Shown here piece by piece: positions 35,103-43,298 of a stretch of 64,000 nucleotides of DNA. The translations under genes and the position numbers were made by a program. The notes beneath the pieces were generated by a model, which was not told where the DNA came from, made no database searches, and worked only from the letters and a program-made list of their open reading frames with translations. Position 1 is the first letter of the stretch. Each line of letters starts with the position of its first letter. This stretch comes from Microbacterium neungamense (lineage in GTDB: Bacteria; Actinomycetota; Actinomycetes; Actinomycetales; Microbacteriaceae): positions 682,001-746,000 of the forward strand of contig NZ_CP069717.1 of the NCBI RefSeq assembly GCF_024971095.1. Direction: 5' to 3'.

Positions 35103-35402
35103 TCAGACCGGCTGCGGCAGGAGCGTGAACGACACCGCCCCCTGCTCGTCGACCCCGGCGTCCAGCGTCTTGTCCGCGAGCGCCTCCGAGGCCTCGTGCT
35201 CGAGGAAGACGCGGGCGCCGCCCTCGCCCTCCACGATGTCGTCGCCCGGCTCGGGCGCGGGAGCAACGGTCAGCGCGAAGCGCGCCTCGTCAGCCGGGCC
35301 GGTGCCGGACGTGTGGATGAGCAGGCCCGCGGACGGGTCGGCGCTCTGCTGCGCGACGATGCTCGTCGCGATCGTGCTGGCGTTGTCGGTCAGGGTGAGC
35401 AT
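35103..35402 (-). CDS. HesB-like small protein without cluster cysteines
   Basis: A 99-residue protein that resembles the HesB/IscA fold in its beta pattern (MLTLTDNASTIATSIV, GLLIHTSGT, ARVFLEHEASEALADKTLDAG). True A-type carriers need three cysteines; this protein has none, so iron-sulfur delivery is unlikely and the common name would mislead. AAGGAG five bases upstream fixes the ATG at 35402. Role unknown. Confidence 0.65.
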   Translation of the reverse strand: MLTLTDNASTIATSIVAQQSADPSAGLLIHTSGTGPADEARFALTVAPAPEPGDDIVEGEGGARVFLEHEASEALADKTLDAGVDEQGAVSFTLLPQPV

Positions 35403-35553
35403 GCGCTCTCCTTCCGGGTCGGGGCACCGCACCGTACGACGCGGTGTCCGGGCCACGATTCCGCACCTGGGCGCCGACCTCAACCCGAGCGCACCCACTC
35501 GCAGGCCTTTCACACCTGCCGCATGCGGACCTCCCAGCCCGGCCGTCCGGCGC

Positions 35554-36042
35554 CTACCGGCGGTCGCGCTCGCGGCTGCGCATCATCAGCGGAAGGCCCG
35601 CCCACAGCGCGAACACGACGACCACCCCGATCCCGGCCGCGATCAGCGCCGAGGTGCGATCGATCGTCACGTCCAGGATGAGGGCGGTCACGCCGACCGT
35701 CACGGCGCCGACGACGATGAGGTTCGCCTTGAGCAGCCGGCTGGTCATCCGCACCAGCTCCGGCTTGCGGCGCTGGGCGAACAGCATCCGGTGCAGCCCC
35801 ACGGGGGCGAGGGCGAGAGCGGTGGCGGCGGCGGCGAGCAGCACCAGCACCACGTACAGGCTGCGCTGCACGTCGTCGAGCTCCGCGAAGCGCGGCTGGA
35901 AAGCGACCGCGAGGAGGAAGCCGGTGAGGATCTGCGTGCCGGTCTGCATCACCCGCAGCTCCTGCATCAGCTCCTCCCAGTTGCGGTCGGCGCGCTCGTC
36001 TGGCGTCTCGTCGCGGCCGTCGGGCATGGCATCCGCCGTCAT
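35554..36042 (-). CDS. DUF6328 family membrane protein
   Basis: A 162-residue protein with four predicted transmembrane helices and a cytoplasmic N-terminus that carries the family segment NWEELMQELRVMQTGTQILTGFLLAVAFQPRF. Its function is unknown. The ATG overlaps the stop of the upstream gene (36039-36042), so the two are translationally coupled. Confidence 0.83.
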   Translation of the reverse strand: MTADAMPDGRDETPDERADRNWEELMQELRVMQTGTQILTGFLLAVAFQPRFAELDDVQRSLYVVLVLLAAAATALALAPVGLHRMLFAQRRKPELVRMTSRLLKANLIVVGAVTVGVTALILDVTIDRTSALIAAGIGVVVVFALWAGLPLMMRSRERDRR

Positions 36043-36617
36043 CGGCGCACCGCCGCGGCCTGGAGAGCGGATGCCAGCGCGGGATCGAGACCGGGCACGT
36101 CGTCCGTCGGCACGGTGAGGGCCAGCAGGGCGCGGCTGAAGTAGTTGCGCGCGGCGGCCGCGAGGGTGATGTCGACGATCTGCCGATCGTCGAAGCCGTG
36201 CGCGCGCAGCTCCTCGGTGTCGGCATCCGTCATCGTCGCCGGGTCGCCGGAGAGCCGGGCGGCGTACCGGATCACGGCCTGCTCGGCCGGCGTGAACGCG
36301 CTGTCGTCGCCTTCGGCGAACCCGCGCAGCCCGGCTTCGTCGGCGACACCGGCCCGCAGCGACTTGCGGGCGTGGGCGAGCAGGCAGTGCGAGGACCCGA
36401 TGGCGCGCGCCGCCCCGAGCGTGGCCGCCTCGTACACGCGTACGCCGATGGAGGGCACGACGGCCCGGATCAGCGCCTCGAACGCGCTGTACGCCTCGGG
36501 GTTCACGGCCATGGCGCGGGTGTGCCCGTACACGACGCCGTCGGCCTCCCTGTCCTCGGCGTACATGCGGGCGACGTCACCGGTCGCGGTCTCGACCGGG
36601 GGAGGAGCGATGATCAT
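36039..36617 (-). CDS. Carboxymuconolactone decarboxylase/AhpD-like protein
   Basis: A 192-residue all-helical protein of the AhpD/CMD superfamily. The active-site helix reads AIGSSHCLLAHARKSL near residue 80. AhpD enzymes use CxxCxxxH; here the first cysteine is serine while the second cysteine and histidine are kept. Peroxidase activity with a classical disulfide is therefore doubtful. ATG at 36617 is preferred because TACCGT (36624-36629) is six bases upstream; an ATG ten codons earlier is an alternative. Confidence 0.78.
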   Translation of the reverse strand: MIIAPPPVETATGDVARMYAEDREADGVVYGHTRAMAVNPEAYSAFEALIRAVVPSIGVRVYEAATLGAARAIGSSHCLLAHARKSLRAGVADEAGLRGFAEGDDSAFTPAEQAVIRYAARLSGDPATMTDADTEELRAHGFDDRQIVDITLAAAARNYFSRALLALTVPTDDVPGLDPALASALQAAAVRR

Positions 36618-36713
36618 GTCGGGACGGTACTCCGGCCGGGCCGGCAAAGGGTAGGGCTTGCGCGCCGGAGCCGGTGCTCGCTAGGGCCCGGAGCCGCTGC
36701 TCGTCTGGGCCCG

Positions 36714-36719
36714 TACGAT
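36714..36719 (+). promoter_or_regulatory. Leaderless -10 box of the 39-residue peptide gene (TACGAT)
   Basis: TACGAT is followed by six bases and the ATG at 36726. Confidence 0.45.
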
Positions 36720-36725
36720 CGGAGT

Positions 36726-36845
36726 ATGGCCGAGACACCCGAACTCCTGACCCCGCTCGTCCCCGGGCTGTCGTCCTCCGCCGGCGCGGACGCCGGCCTG
36801 TGCGCCGACGGGGTGTGCCTGCTGCCGGACGCGGCGGACGACTGA
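36726..36845 (+). CDS. 39-residue peptide with CADGVC motif
   Basis: A very short gene supported by a TACGAT leaderless box six bases upstream and a strong terminator 50 bases downstream. The peptide begins MAETPELLTPLVPG, has a Ser/Gly/Ala middle and two cysteines four residues apart (CADGVC) before an acidic tail. There is no signal peptide. A metal-binding, redox or modified-peptide role is conceivable, but nothing nearby encodes a maturation enzyme. It could also be a regulatory leader for a lost gene. Confidence 0.55.
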   Translation: MAETPELLTPLVPGLSSSAGADAGLCADGVCLLPDAADD

Positions 36846-36895
36846 GCCCGGCGGCCGCCGAGCGTTCCGACGCAGAGGGCGCCCAGGGCGCCGAC

Positions 36896-36932
36896 GCAGA
36901 AGGCCGGGACCCTCGCTGCCCCGGCCTTCTGC
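36896..36932. terminator. Bidirectional terminator
   Basis: A perfect 13-bp stem (36896-36908 with 36920-36932) lies between the small peptide gene and the convergent MFS gene. Confidence 0.75.
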
Positions 36933-36937
36933 TGCGA

Positions 36938-38416
36938 TCAGTGACCGGCGTGGGCGGGCGCCTCGGCGTCCTGGTCCTCGGGCTTGCGGATGAGGAACGC
37001 TCCGACGATCGTCACGGTGGAGATCACCGCGCCGATCAGGAAGGCGACCCGCGAACCGGAGGCGACCGCGGCCGCCACGCCCGTGCCGCCGCCGGCGTTC
37101 ACGATCACGGTGAACACCGCCATCATCACCGCGATGCCCGCCGCGCCGGCGACCTGCTGGATCGTGCCGATCACGGCGCTGCCGTACGAGTAGAACCTCG
37201 GGCTCAGCGACGCCAGCGATGCGGTGAACAGCGGGGTGAACGACAGCGCCAGCCCGACCGACAGCAGCGTCTGCGCCACCAGCACCACCCACACGCTCGT
37301 GCCCACGCTGAGCGTGGTGTAGAACCACAGCATCGTGGCCGCGAGGATCGAGCCGGGGATGAGCAGGATGCGGGTGCCGTGCGCGTCATAGATCCGCCCG
37401 ATCACCGGACCGAGCAGACCCATCGCGAGGGCACCAGGGAGGACGGTGAGGCCCGCGGTCGTCGTGTCCAGCTGCAGCGCGTCCTGCAGGTACAGCGGGA
37501 CGACGGTGATGGTGCCGAAGAACGCCAGGGACAGCAGGAACATCTGCGCCATGGACAGTGAGAACCCGGTCGAGGCGAACACGCGCAGGTCGAGCAGCGC
37601 GTCGTCCTCGCGCTGCAGCCGGACCTGGCGGAGCAGGAAGACCAGCAGCCCGACGACCCCCACGACGAGCGCGATGGCCAGCGGCACCCAGGAGCCGCCC
37701 GCCTCGGCGAGCGAGCCGATCTGGCTCAGGCCGTACACCAGGCCGCCGAAGCCGAACGCCGACAGGATGATCGAGGGCACGTCGATCGGCGCGTGCGTGC
37801 GCTCGCCGACGTTCGTCAGCCAGCGCCAGCCCACGAACATCGCCGCGAGCGCGATCGGCAGCACGACGACGAAGATCGCGCGCCAGCTGAAGTGGTCGAG
37901 CAGGAGCCCGGACAGGGTCGGGCCGATCGCGGGAGCCAGCGAGATGACGATGCTGACCCGCCCCATCATCCGCCCCCGGGCGGCCGGCGGCACGAGGTTC
38001 ATCATCGTGGTCATCAGCAGCGGCATCATGATCGCCGTGCCGGACGCCTGCACCACGCGGCCCAGCAGCAGCATCGGGAAGCCGATGGCGACCGCGGCCA
38101 GGATCGTGCCGGCCGAGAACAGCGCGAGCGCACCGAGGAACATCTGCCGCGTCGTGAAGCGACGCAGCAGGAAGCCGGTGGTCGGGATGACCACGGCCAT
38201 CGTGAGCATGAAGGCGCTGGTCACCCACTGCGCGGCGAGCGGGTCGATGCGCAGATCCTGGATGAGGTGCGGGATCGCCATGCCCATCGTCGTCTCGTTC
38301 AGGATCGCCACGAAGGCTGCCGTCAGCAGCACCCAGATGACCGCCATGTCCTTGCGAGGGATCAGAGGTTCCGCGGATGCGCGAGTGGGCACCGAGCCAG
38401 TGTCGACAGCAGACAT
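36938..38416 (-). CDS. DHA2 family MFS drug exporter
   Basis: A 492-residue transporter with about 14 transmembrane helices, the number expected for the DHA2 (EmrB/QacA) group. The motif A-like loop and motif C (about GPTLSGLLLDHFSWRAIF near residue 155) are present. It is a proton-coupled exporter of drugs or other amphiphiles; the substrate is unknown. The N-terminal 30 residues are hydrophilic. No regulator is adjacent. Confidence 0.9.
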   Translation of the reverse strand: MSAVDTGSVPTRASAEPLIPRKDMAVIWVLLTAAFVAILNETTMGMAIPHLIQDLRIDPLAAQWVTSAFMLTMAVVIPTTGFLLRRFTTRQMFLGALALFSAGTILAAVAIGFPMLLLGRVVQASGTAIMMPLLMTTMMNLVPPAARGRMMGRVSIVISLAPAIGPTLSGLLLDHFSWRAIFVVVLPIALAAMFVGWRWLTNVGERTHAPIDVPSIILSAFGFGGLVYGLSQIGSLAEAGGSWVPLAIALVVGVVGLLVFLLRQVRLQREDDALLDLRVFASTGFSLSMAQMFLLSLAFFGTITVVPLYLQDALQLDTTTAGLTVLPGALAMGLLGPVIGRIYDAHGTRILLIPGSILAATMLWFYTTLSVGTSVWVVLVAQTLLSVGLALSFTPLFTASLASLSPRFYSYGSAVIGTIQQVAGAAGIAVMMAVFTVIVNAGGGTGVAAAVASGSRVAFLIGAVISTVTIVGAFLIRKPEDQDAEAPAHAGH

Positions 38417-38544
38417 GGGTTTCCTTAAAGGGGGTGGTCGGCGCGAATGCGCGGGGGAGCGTCACACCCTAACCGACGGCGTGGAACCGGTATTCCCGAT
38501 CCCGTGAACTCGGTCCCACGCGGCCCCGCCCGCGTCGGCCGCAG

Positions 38545-38550
38545 TAGCCT
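38545..38550 (+). promoter_or_regulatory. Leaderless -10 box of the ABC exporter (TAGCCT)
   Basis: TAGCCT is followed by seven bases and the ATG at 38558. Confidence 0.5.
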
Positions 38551-38557
38551 GAAGGCC

Positions 38558-40444
38558 ATGAACATGGGCGGCATGAGCGGTCGCGTCGGGTTCCGCGGCG
38601 TGGACGAGGAGGCGCAGCGTCGGCTCAACGCGCAGGCGCCCGAGGTGCCCGGTCTGGGCCGGCGGGTGGCGGCGCTGTTCGCCCCCTACCGCGGCCGCCT
38701 GGCGCTCACCGCGCTGCTGGTCGTGATCGGCGCGGGGCTGGCGGTGATCCCGCCGCTGCTGGTGCAGCGGATCTTCGACCACGCCCTGTTCCCCGTGGAC
38801 GGCTCGGCCCCCTCGCTCGGGCTGCTCACGGCGCTCGTCGCCGGCATGATCGGATTGTTCCTGCTCTCCGCCGCCTTCGGCGTGGCCCAGACGTGGCTCA
38901 CCTCCACGGTCGGCAACGAGGTCACCGGCGACCTGCGGGTGAAGCTGTTCGAGCATCTGCAGTCGATGGAGCTCGGCTTCTTCACCCGCACCAAGACCGG
39001 CGTGATCCAGTCCCGGCTGCAGAACGACGTCGGCGGCGTCTCCGGTGTGCTGACGAACACCGTCACCAGCATCCTCGGCAACACCGTCACCGTCGTCGCG
39101 TCGCTGGTCGCGATGATCCTCATCGACCTGCGCCTCACCCTGATCGCGGTCGTGGTGATGCCGATCCTCGTGCTCGTGCAGCGCCGCGTCGGCCAGGTGC
39201 GGGCCCGGATCGCCGGGGAGACGCAGGAGTCGCTGTCGGAGCTGACCAGCATCACCCAGGAGACGCTGAGCGTTTCCGGCATCCTGCTGTCCAAGGCGTT
39301 CAACCGTCAGCGCACCGAGTCGGCCCGCTACCAGCAGGAGAACCGCAACCAGGTGCGCCTGCAGGTGCGGCGGGCGATGAGCGGCCAGGGGTTCTTCGCC
39401 GTCGTGCAGGTGATCATGTCGAGCATCCCCGCCGTGATCTACCTCGTCGCGGGCCTGTTCATCGTGGGCGGCACCGGGGAGATCACCGCCGGGGCGATCG
39501 TCGCGTTCACCACGGTCCAAGCCCGCCTGCTGATGCCGCTGATGGGGCTGATGCGGGTGGCGCTGGACCTGCAGACCTCCCGGGCCCTGTTCGCCCGCAT
39601 CTTCGAGTACCTCGATCTCGTACCGCAGATCCAGGACGCCCCGGACGCGATCGACGTCGCCGACGCCCCCGGCCCGCGCGGCCGCATCGCGTTCGAGGAC
39701 GTCGTCTTCCGTTACCCGGATGCCGCCGCGGACAGCCGCCCGACGCTGGACGGCGTCTCCTTCGTGGCCGAGCCCGGCAGCCATGTCGCGTTCGTCGGGC
39801 CGTCCGGCGCCGGGAAGACGACGATCCTGTACCTCGCGCCGCGGCTGTACGAGGCCACGGCGGGGCGGGTGCTGTTCGCCGGCGCCGACGTGCGGACGCT
39901 GCGGCAGGAGTCGATCATCGACGACATCGGGATCGTCTCGCAGGAGACGTATCTGTTCCACGCCACGATCCGCGAGAACCTGCGGTATGCGAAGCCGGAC
40001 GCCACGGATGCCGAGCTGGAGGCCGCCTGCCGGGCCGCGAACATCCACCACGTCATCGCAGGGTTCGATGACGGCTACGACACGGTCGTCGGGGAGCGCG
40101 GCTACCGGCTCTCCGGAGGCGAGAAGCAGCGCATCGCGATCGCCCGGGTGCTGCTGAAGGACCCGCCCGTGCTGCTGCTGGACGAGGCCACCTCCGCGCT
40201 CGATACGGTGTCGGAGCGGCTGGTGCAGGATGCCCTCGACGAGGCGGCGAAGGGACGCACGACCCTGACCATCGCGCACCGGCTGTCGACCGTGATCGGA
40301 GCGGACGTCATCCACGTGGTGGATTCCGGGCGGATCGTCGAATCCGGCACCCACGCCGAGCTGCTCGCCGCGGGCGGGCTGTACGCGGCGCTCGCCGCGG
40401 AGCAGATGGCCGCCACACGGGTGCTCGACGGCGACGGCCGCTGA
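38558..40444 (+). CDS. ABC transporter, fused permease and ATP-binding subunit (exporter type)
   Basis: A 628-residue half-transporter. Six transmembrane helices occupy about residues 45-345, and an ABC domain follows from about 375 with Walker A GPSGAGKTTI, the Q-loop in SQETYLF, signature LSGGEKQRIAIARVLL and Walker B PVLLLDEATSALD. It would work as a homodimer exporting lipids, drugs or peptides. It converges with the SDR gene with 11 bases between stops. Confidence 0.92.
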   Translation: MNMGGMSGRVGFRGVDEEAQRRLNAQAPEVPGLGRRVAALFAPYRGRLALTALLVVIGAGLAVIPPLLVQRIFDHALFPVDGSAPSLGLLTALVAGMIGLFLLSAAFGVAQTWLTSTVGNEVTGDLRVKLFEHLQSMELGFFTRTKTGVIQSRLQNDVGGVSGVLTNTVTSILGNTVTVVASLVAMILIDLRLTLIAVVVMPILVLVQRRVGQVRARIAGETQESLSELTSITQETLSVSGILLSKAFNRQRTESARYQQENRNQVRLQVRRAMSGQGFFAVVQVIMSSIPAVIYLVAGLFIVGGTGEITAGAIVAFTTVQARLLMPLMGLMRVALDLQTSRALFARIFEYLDLVPQIQDAPDAIDVADAPGPRGRIAFEDVVFRYPDAAADSRPTLDGVSFVAEPGSHVAFVGPSGAGKTTILYLAPRLYEATAGRVLFAGADVRTLRQESIIDDIGIVSQETYLFHATIRENLRYAKPDATDAELEAACRAANIHHVIAGFDDGYDTVVGERGYRLSGGEKQRIAIARVLLKDPPVLLLDEATSALDTVSERLVQDALDEAAKGRTTLTIAHRLSTVIGADVIHVVDSGRIVESGTHAELLAAGGLYAALAAEQMAATRVLDGDGR

Positions 40445-40455
40445 GCCGGCGCCCG

Positions 40456-41079
40456 TCAGTGCACGGACATCCCGCCGTCGACGAACAGGGACTGCCCGGT
40501 GACGTACCCGGAGGACGGGCTCGCCAGGAAGACCGCGGCGCCGGCGAAATCCTCGGGCTCCCCGTTGCGCCCGATAATCGTGCGGGCCGCGAGCGCCTCG
40601 ACCCGTCCCGGCTCCTGCGGCAGGCGTGCGTTCAGCGGGGTGAGCCCGAACCCGGGGACCAGCGCGTTGCTGGTGACGCCGGTCCCGCCCCAGGCCTCCG
40701 CCTCGGACCGGACCAGGGATTCGACCGCGCCCTTCGACATCCCGTACACGCCGCTGCCGACGAACGCGCGGTGCGCCTGCTGCGAGCTGATGTGGATGAG
40801 CCGGCCGTACCCCCGCTCGGCCATCCGTGGCGCGAAGCGCTGACCGAGCAGGAACGGCGCGAAAGCGTTCACCATCATGGTGGCGTCCCAGTCCGCCTCG
40901 GTGATGTCCGGGTAGGGCGGCCGGATGTTGATTCCCGCCGAGTGCACCAGGATGTCCGGCTCCCCGAACGGTGCGGTGACGGCATCCGCCACGGCACGGA
41001 CGCCGTCCCGCGAGCCGAGATCGCCGGTGACGACGGCGGTGCGGCCGGTGAGGGAGAACAGGTCGTCGAGGTAGGTCAT
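40456..41079 (-). CDS. SDR family oxidoreductase with internal deletion of the cofactor motif
   Basis: A 207-residue protein; SDRs are usually 245-260. The catalytic half is normal: the NAG-like motif in LVHSAGI, catalytic Ser in HISSQQAH, YGMSKGAV with Tyr and Lys, and the C-terminal GYVTGQSLFVDGGMS. The N-terminus reads TGRTAVVTG and then jumps directly to DLGSRDGVRAVADAV, so the glycine-rich TGxxxGIG loop and the next strand and helix, about 50 residues, are missing in frame. NAD(P) binding should be lost. It lies two bases downstream of the glycosyltransferase gene. Confidence 0.75.
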   Translation of the reverse strand: MTYLDDLFSLTGRTAVVTGDLGSRDGVRAVADAVTAPFGEPDILVHSAGINIRPPYPDITEADWDATMMVNAFAPFLLGQRFAPRMAERGYGRLIHISSQQAHRAFVGSGVYGMSKGAVESLVRSEAEAWGGTGVTSNALVPGFGLTPLNARLPQEPGRVEALAARTIIGRNGEPEDFAGAAVFLASPSSGYVTGQSLFVDGGMSVH

Positions 41080-41081
41080 GG

Positions 41082-42020
41082 TCACCAGGCCAGGGCGTCG
41101 GCGAGAGCGGGGTCGGGGGCCGTGTCGGCGAACTCGGGGAGCGCGCGCAGCCCGGCCAGGAAGGCGTCCAGTTCCGCCCGGTACGCGGGATCCGGATGCG
41201 CCTGCGCGATGCGCTGCAGCGGCGGCACGTCCATCGCGAGGATGAGGTTGAGCCGGGCGAGCACCGCGGCCGGATGCCCGGCGCGCCCGAGCACCTCGAT
41301 GCCGCCGCGGAGCGCGGCGAGATAGTCGCGCAGCACGGGCAGCGTGTCCTTGCCCTGCGTGATCGAGGTGCCGTCGGCGCGCACCCGCCACGACACCACC
41401 ACCTCCGGGATGACGTCGAAGGCCGCCGCGCGGGTGTACATCAGCTGCGCGACGATCTGGTCCTCGTAGGCGACCCCCTCGGGGAAGCGCAGGTCGTCCC
41501 AGAACTCCGTCCGGCTCAGCTTGGACCAGGCGACGATGTTCGCCGAGGCGTCCGGATGCTCCGCGAGCGTCGTGCCCAGCCGCCGGGGCGAGGTGGCCGC
41601 CGCGACCCACGGCTGGACCTGTCCCGGCCGGTACTCGCCGTCGATCCGCCGGCTGCGCACGTACGCGCCGGCGACGAAGTCGCTGCCGGACTCGGTGAGG
41701 GCGGCGAGCCAGCGGGCGATCGCGTCGGGTGCGAGCTCGTCGTCCGCGTCGAGGAACCCCAAGTACGGGGTGTCCACGAGCTCGAGCCCGGCGTTGCGGG
41801 CGCCGCCCAGGCCGCGCGCCTCCTGGTGCCGCAGCAGCATGAACCGGGGATCGGCGTCCGCGGCTGCGGCGAAGATCGTGCGGGTGTCGTCGGCCGAGCC
41901 GTCGTCGATGAGCACGGCCCGCCAGCGGGACTCGGTCTGCGCCTGCAGGGAGGCGATCGCGGCGGGGGCGTAGGCGGCGATGTCGCGCCCGGGCACGATC
42001 ATCGTCACGAGGGGGGTCAC
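41082..42020 (-). CDS. Glycosyltransferase family 2 protein
   Basis: A 312-residue GT-A fold enzyme. It starts TMIVPGRDIAAYAPAAIASL, has the nucleotide-binding IDDGSADDT near residue 39, GLGGARNAGLELV near residue 70 and the metal-binding DADDELAPDA near residue 91. A C-terminal helical tail of about 100 residues follows. Donor and acceptor are unknown. The start is GTG at 42020. No other polysaccharide genes are nearby, so its pathway is open. Confidence 0.85.
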   Translation of the reverse strand: MTPLVTMIVPGRDIAAYAPAAIASLQAQTESRWRAVLIDDGSADDTRTIFAAAADADPRFMLLRHQEARGLGGARNAGLELVDTPYLGFLDADDELAPDAIARWLAALTESGSDFVAGAYVRSRRIDGEYRPGQVQPWVAAATSPRRLGTTLAEHPDASANIVAWSKLSRTEFWDDLRFPEGVAYEDQIVAQLMYTRAAAFDVIPEVVVSWRVRADGTSITQGKDTLPVLRDYLAALRGGIEVLGRAGHPAAVLARLNLILAMDVPPLQRIAQAHPDPAYRAELDAFLAGLRALPEFADTAPDPALADALAW

Positions 42021-42066
42021 CCGCCGAGTCTACGGCCGCCGCCCGGTCCCCGATGCGCGCACCCTC

Positions 42067-42130
42067 CCGGTCGTTGAGCGAGGACCGCGGAACGGGGCGT
42101 TTCGTCTCGCTTCGGTTGCTCAACGACCGG
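42067..42130. repeat. Palindromic repeat overlapping the nifS stop codon
   Basis: Perfect 13-bp arms (42067-42079, CCGGTCGTTGAGC, and 42118-42130) enclose a core GGGGCGTTTCGTCTCGCT. The right arm supplies the last codons and the TGA of nifS. The core also occurs twice inside nadB at 44418-44522. Confidence 0.82.
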
Positions 42131-43298
42131 AGAACGCTCCGACGGCGGTGACGGCCTCGGCGACGAGGCGTGCGAGGCGCTCCGGGGCGTCCGGGGGCAG
42201 GGGAGCGCGGCCGAAGGTGAAGCGGACCGCGGTCTGCGCGACCTCCGGACGGATGCCGAGGGCCAGCAGCACCGGTGACGGTTCGTCGCTGCCGGCGGCG
42301 CACGCCGAGCCGCTGGAGGAGAGCACCCCGCGCCGTTCCAGCTCGAGCAGCACCGCCTCGCCGCTGGTGCCGGCGAACGTGAAGCTCGCCACGCTCGGCA
42401 GCCGTCCCGGTGCGCCGGCGGCACCGGCATCCGCCGTGTCCGAGTCCGGCGGAGCGCCGGTCAGCGCCGCGCCGGGAGCCTGTGCGAGCACGCCCGTGAT
42501 GAAGGTCCGTGTGGCGGCGCCGACGCGGGCGGCCGCCTCGGCGCGCTCGGCCTCGGCGAGATCGAGGGCGGTGGCGAGGGCGACCGCCCCGGCGACGTTC
42601 TCGGTGCCGCTGCGGCGTCCGCGCTCCTGCCCGCCGCCGTGCAGCACCGGCTCGACCGGGATCCGCGATCGCACCGCCAGCGCGCCGGTGCCCTTGGGTG
42701 CGCCGAGCTTGTGACCGGCGATCGACACCGCATCCGCCCCGAGCCCGGCCAGCGGCAGCCATCCGGCGGACTGCACCGCGTCGAGGTGGAACGGCACACC
42801 GCGTTCCCGGGCCACGGCGACGAGCGCGGCGGCATCCTGCACCGTCCCCACTTCGTTGTTCGCGTGCCCGATGCTGACCAGGGCGGTGTCCTCGCGGACC
42901 GCTGCGGCCAGGTCGCGCGGGTCCACCCGTCCGCATCCGTCGACGGGCAGCACAGTCACCTCGGCGTCGTGGAAGCGCCGCAGGTGATCGGCCGACGCCA
43001 GGATCGACTCGTGCTCGATCGCCGTGGTCACCAGGTGCCGGCGCGAGCCGCCCAGCACGATGCCCTTCACCGCGAGGTTGTTCGCCTCGGTGCCGCCCGA
43101 GGTGAACACGACGTCCCCGCCGCGCATCCCCAGCGCCGCCGCCACACGCGACCGCGCCTGCTCGAGCGCCTCCGCCGCCGCATGCCCGGCGCCGTGGTGG
43201 CTGGACGGGTTGCCGAAGACGTCGGTGAGGTACGGTCGCATCGCCTCGAGCACCTCCGGACGCACCGGCGAGGTGGCGGCGTGGTCGAGGTACAGCAT
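42120..43298 (-). CDS. nifS: Cysteine desulfurase of the NAD operon
   Basis: A 392-residue class V PLP enzyme. The cofactor lysine is in SIAGHKLGAPKGTGAL near residue 198 and the active-site cysteine in SSSGSACAAGSDEPS near residue 328. The N-terminus is MLYLDHAATSPVRPEV. It probably builds the [4Fe-4S] cluster of NadA, as inferred from its place in the nadABC operon. A low-complexity Ala/Gly loop around residues 285-295 is extra. The last four residues (FSGR) and the stop come from the palindromic repeat, so the original C-terminus may have been altered. Confidence 0.9.
   Translation of the reverse strand: MLYLDHAATSPVRPEVLEAMRPYLTDVFGNPSSHHGAGHAAAEALEQARSRVAAALGMRGGDVVFTSGGTEANNLAVKGIVLGGSRRHLVTTAIEHESILASADHLRRFHDAEVTVLPVDGCGRVDPRDLAAAVREDTALVSIGHANNEVGTVQDAAALVAVARERGVPFHLDAVQSAGWLPLAGLGADAVSIAGHKLGAPKGTGALAVRSRIPVEPVLHGGGQERGRRSGTENVAGAVALATALDLAEAERAEAAARVGAATRTFITGVLAQAPGAALTGAPPDSDTADAGAAGAPGRLPSVASFTFAGTSGEAVLLELERRGVLSSSGSACAAGSDEPSPVLLALGIRPEVAQTAVRFTFGRAPLPPDAPERLARLVAEAVTAVGAFSGR

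Noticed and set aside
42120-43298. Cysteine desulfurase as a general iron-sulfur (Isc/Suf) gene
   Set aside because: No suf or isc neighbours; the overlap with nadC places it in NAD synthesis.
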